A DNA stretch of 6,167 nt from an uncultured Bacilli bacterium. GTDB taxonomy: Bacteria; Bacillota_I; Bacilli_A; RF39; UBA660. The DNA is taken from NCBI GenBank assembly GCA_944363865.1, contig CALVVN010000002.1:1-6167 (forward strand), read 5' to 3'. This document shows positions 5,979 through 6,167 of the stretch, in pieces. The translations under genes and the position numbers were made by a program. Below the pieces are notes generated by a model. It worked only from the letters and a program-made list of their open reading frames with translations. It ran no database searches and was not told the DNA's origin. Positions within the stretch are counted from its first letter, which is position 1; each line of letters begins with the position of its first letter.

Positions 5979-6086
5979 AAACGGAAATAAGGTTGATAAA
6001 AGGTATAATTTCAATGGATAATTATATAAATTATTCCATGACGAAAATACGGAGGTTATTTCCGTTTTTTAAACTTATTTCCGTTT
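5979..6086. repeat. 13-bp perfect inverted repeat bounding 108 bp
   Basis: AAACGGAAATAAG (5979-5991) and CTTATTTCCGTTT (6074-6086) are exact inverted copies. A second, 12-base copy of the right arm lies at 6056-6067, giving a 19-nt direct repeat on the right side. Inside is an imperfect stem, ATGGATAATT with AATTATTCCAT (6014-6039). No target-site duplication was seen, so a miniature transposable element is not supported; a structured RNA or protein-binding array is equally possible. Confidence 0.6.
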
Positions 6087-6111
6087 CTTTGTAGTATTTA
6101 TATTATTGATA

Positions 6112-6136
6112 ACAAATAAAGATGAACTTTATTTGT
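6112..6136. repeat. 10-bp perfect dyad
   Basis: ACAAATAAAG (6112-6121) and CTTTATTTGT (6127-6136) form a perfect 10-bp stem around ATGAA. There is no following T-run on either strand, so an operator or RNA hairpin is more likely than a terminator. On the minus strand it lies about 25 bp downstream of a consensus TTGACA (6166-6161), which would fit an operator for a leftward promoter, although no good -10 is present at normal spacing. Confidence 0.5.
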
Positions 6137-6167
6137 ATAACTATTTTAAATTTATACTATTGTCAAT

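Larger units (their letters stand above)
5799..6086. repeat. Cluster of ACGGA/TCCGT inverted repeats
   Basis: This largely gene-free region (apart from the first ~20 bases, which overlap the minus-strand remnant) contains nine ACGG or CCGT cores (5799, 5809, 5924, 5934, 5963, 5981, 6049, 6062, 6081). In DNA of about 25% G+C, fewer than one would be expected by rough calculation. They are arranged as hairpins: ACGGA/TCCGT (5799-5803 with 5808-5812), TCCGTT/AACGGA (5923-5928 with 5933-5938), CCGTTT/AAACGG (5963-5968 with 5979-5984) and ACGGA/TCCGT (6049-6053 with 6061-6065). A longer form, AAACGGAAATAA, occurs once forward (5979) and twice reversed (6056, 6075). Possible explanations are iterons or binding sites of a plasmid-like origin, an operator array, or a structured RNA. 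No protein-coding gene accounts for it. Confidence 0.7.

Noticed and set aside
6001..6012. TATAAT at 6004-6009 as a promoter
   Set aside because: No -35 hexamer at acceptable spacing, no extended -10 TG, and no gene downstream in the window.
5799..6086. CRISPR array
   Set aside because: The repeats are short, in both orientations and irregularly spaced, with no constant repeat-spacer period and no cas gene.
6038..6094. 18-codon plus-strand ORF starting ATG ACG AAA
   Set aside because: It has no Shine-Dalgarno sequence at a suitable distance and consists of the TCCGT repeat motifs, so it is explained by the repeat cluster.
1..6167. tRNA or rRNA genes
   Set aside because: No G+C-richer cloverleaf or rRNA-like segment was seen on either strand by reading; no computation was run.

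Overview
The window looks like a very A+T-rich (about one quarter G+C, judged by eye) Gram-positive-type bacterial genome, probably a low-GC Firmicute/Bacilli or Clostridia relative. The evidence is strong Shine-Dalgarno sequences (AAGGAGGT before the third gene), extended -10 promoters with TATAAT, and AAA/TTA/ATT-dominated codon use. Tryptophan is encoded by TGG and no in-frame TGA was seen, so the standard bacterial code applies rather than the Mycoplasma code. No lineage-specific marker gene is present, so a finer placement is not supported.

Layout. Positions 2234 down to 1 hold a large minus-strand gene, cut by the window edge (744 codons visible). It encodes a soluble, helix-rich protein with at least five degenerate tandem repeats of 51-55 residues. 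Positions 2235-2454 are a divergent intergenic region with a promoter facing each way, a central 9-bp dyad and a second dyad in the 5' leader of the rightward gene. Positions 2455-3876 (+) encode a 473-residue protein with a recognisable PD-(D/E)XK nuclease domain at its C terminus. Positions 3947-5563 (+) encode a 538-residue HD-family protein related to 5'-nucleotidases of the YfbR/HDDC2 type. It has its own promoter and a strong ribosome binding site. A rho-independent terminator follows at 5562-5606.

Positions 5564-6167 hold no convincing intact gene. There is an 80-codon minus-strand coding remnant without a start codon (5821-5579), whose stop lies in the loop of the terminator, followed by a cluster of nine ACGG/CCGT cores arranged as hairpins and long inverted repeats (5799-6084) and a perfect 10-bp dyad at 6112-6136. 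This looks like decayed accessory DNA, possibly the remains of a mobile element.

How it may work together. A predicted nuclease beside a predicted nucleotide phosphohydrolase, with a large repeat protein divergently transcribed, has the look of an accessory and possibly anti-phage locus. That role is inference. What is directly visible is the nuclease motif set, the HD-family motif set with an HE variant of the central pair, an internal duplication in the HD protein whose first copy has lost its metal ligands, and similar GAGTAT/ATACTC elements around the starts of both rightward transcripts.
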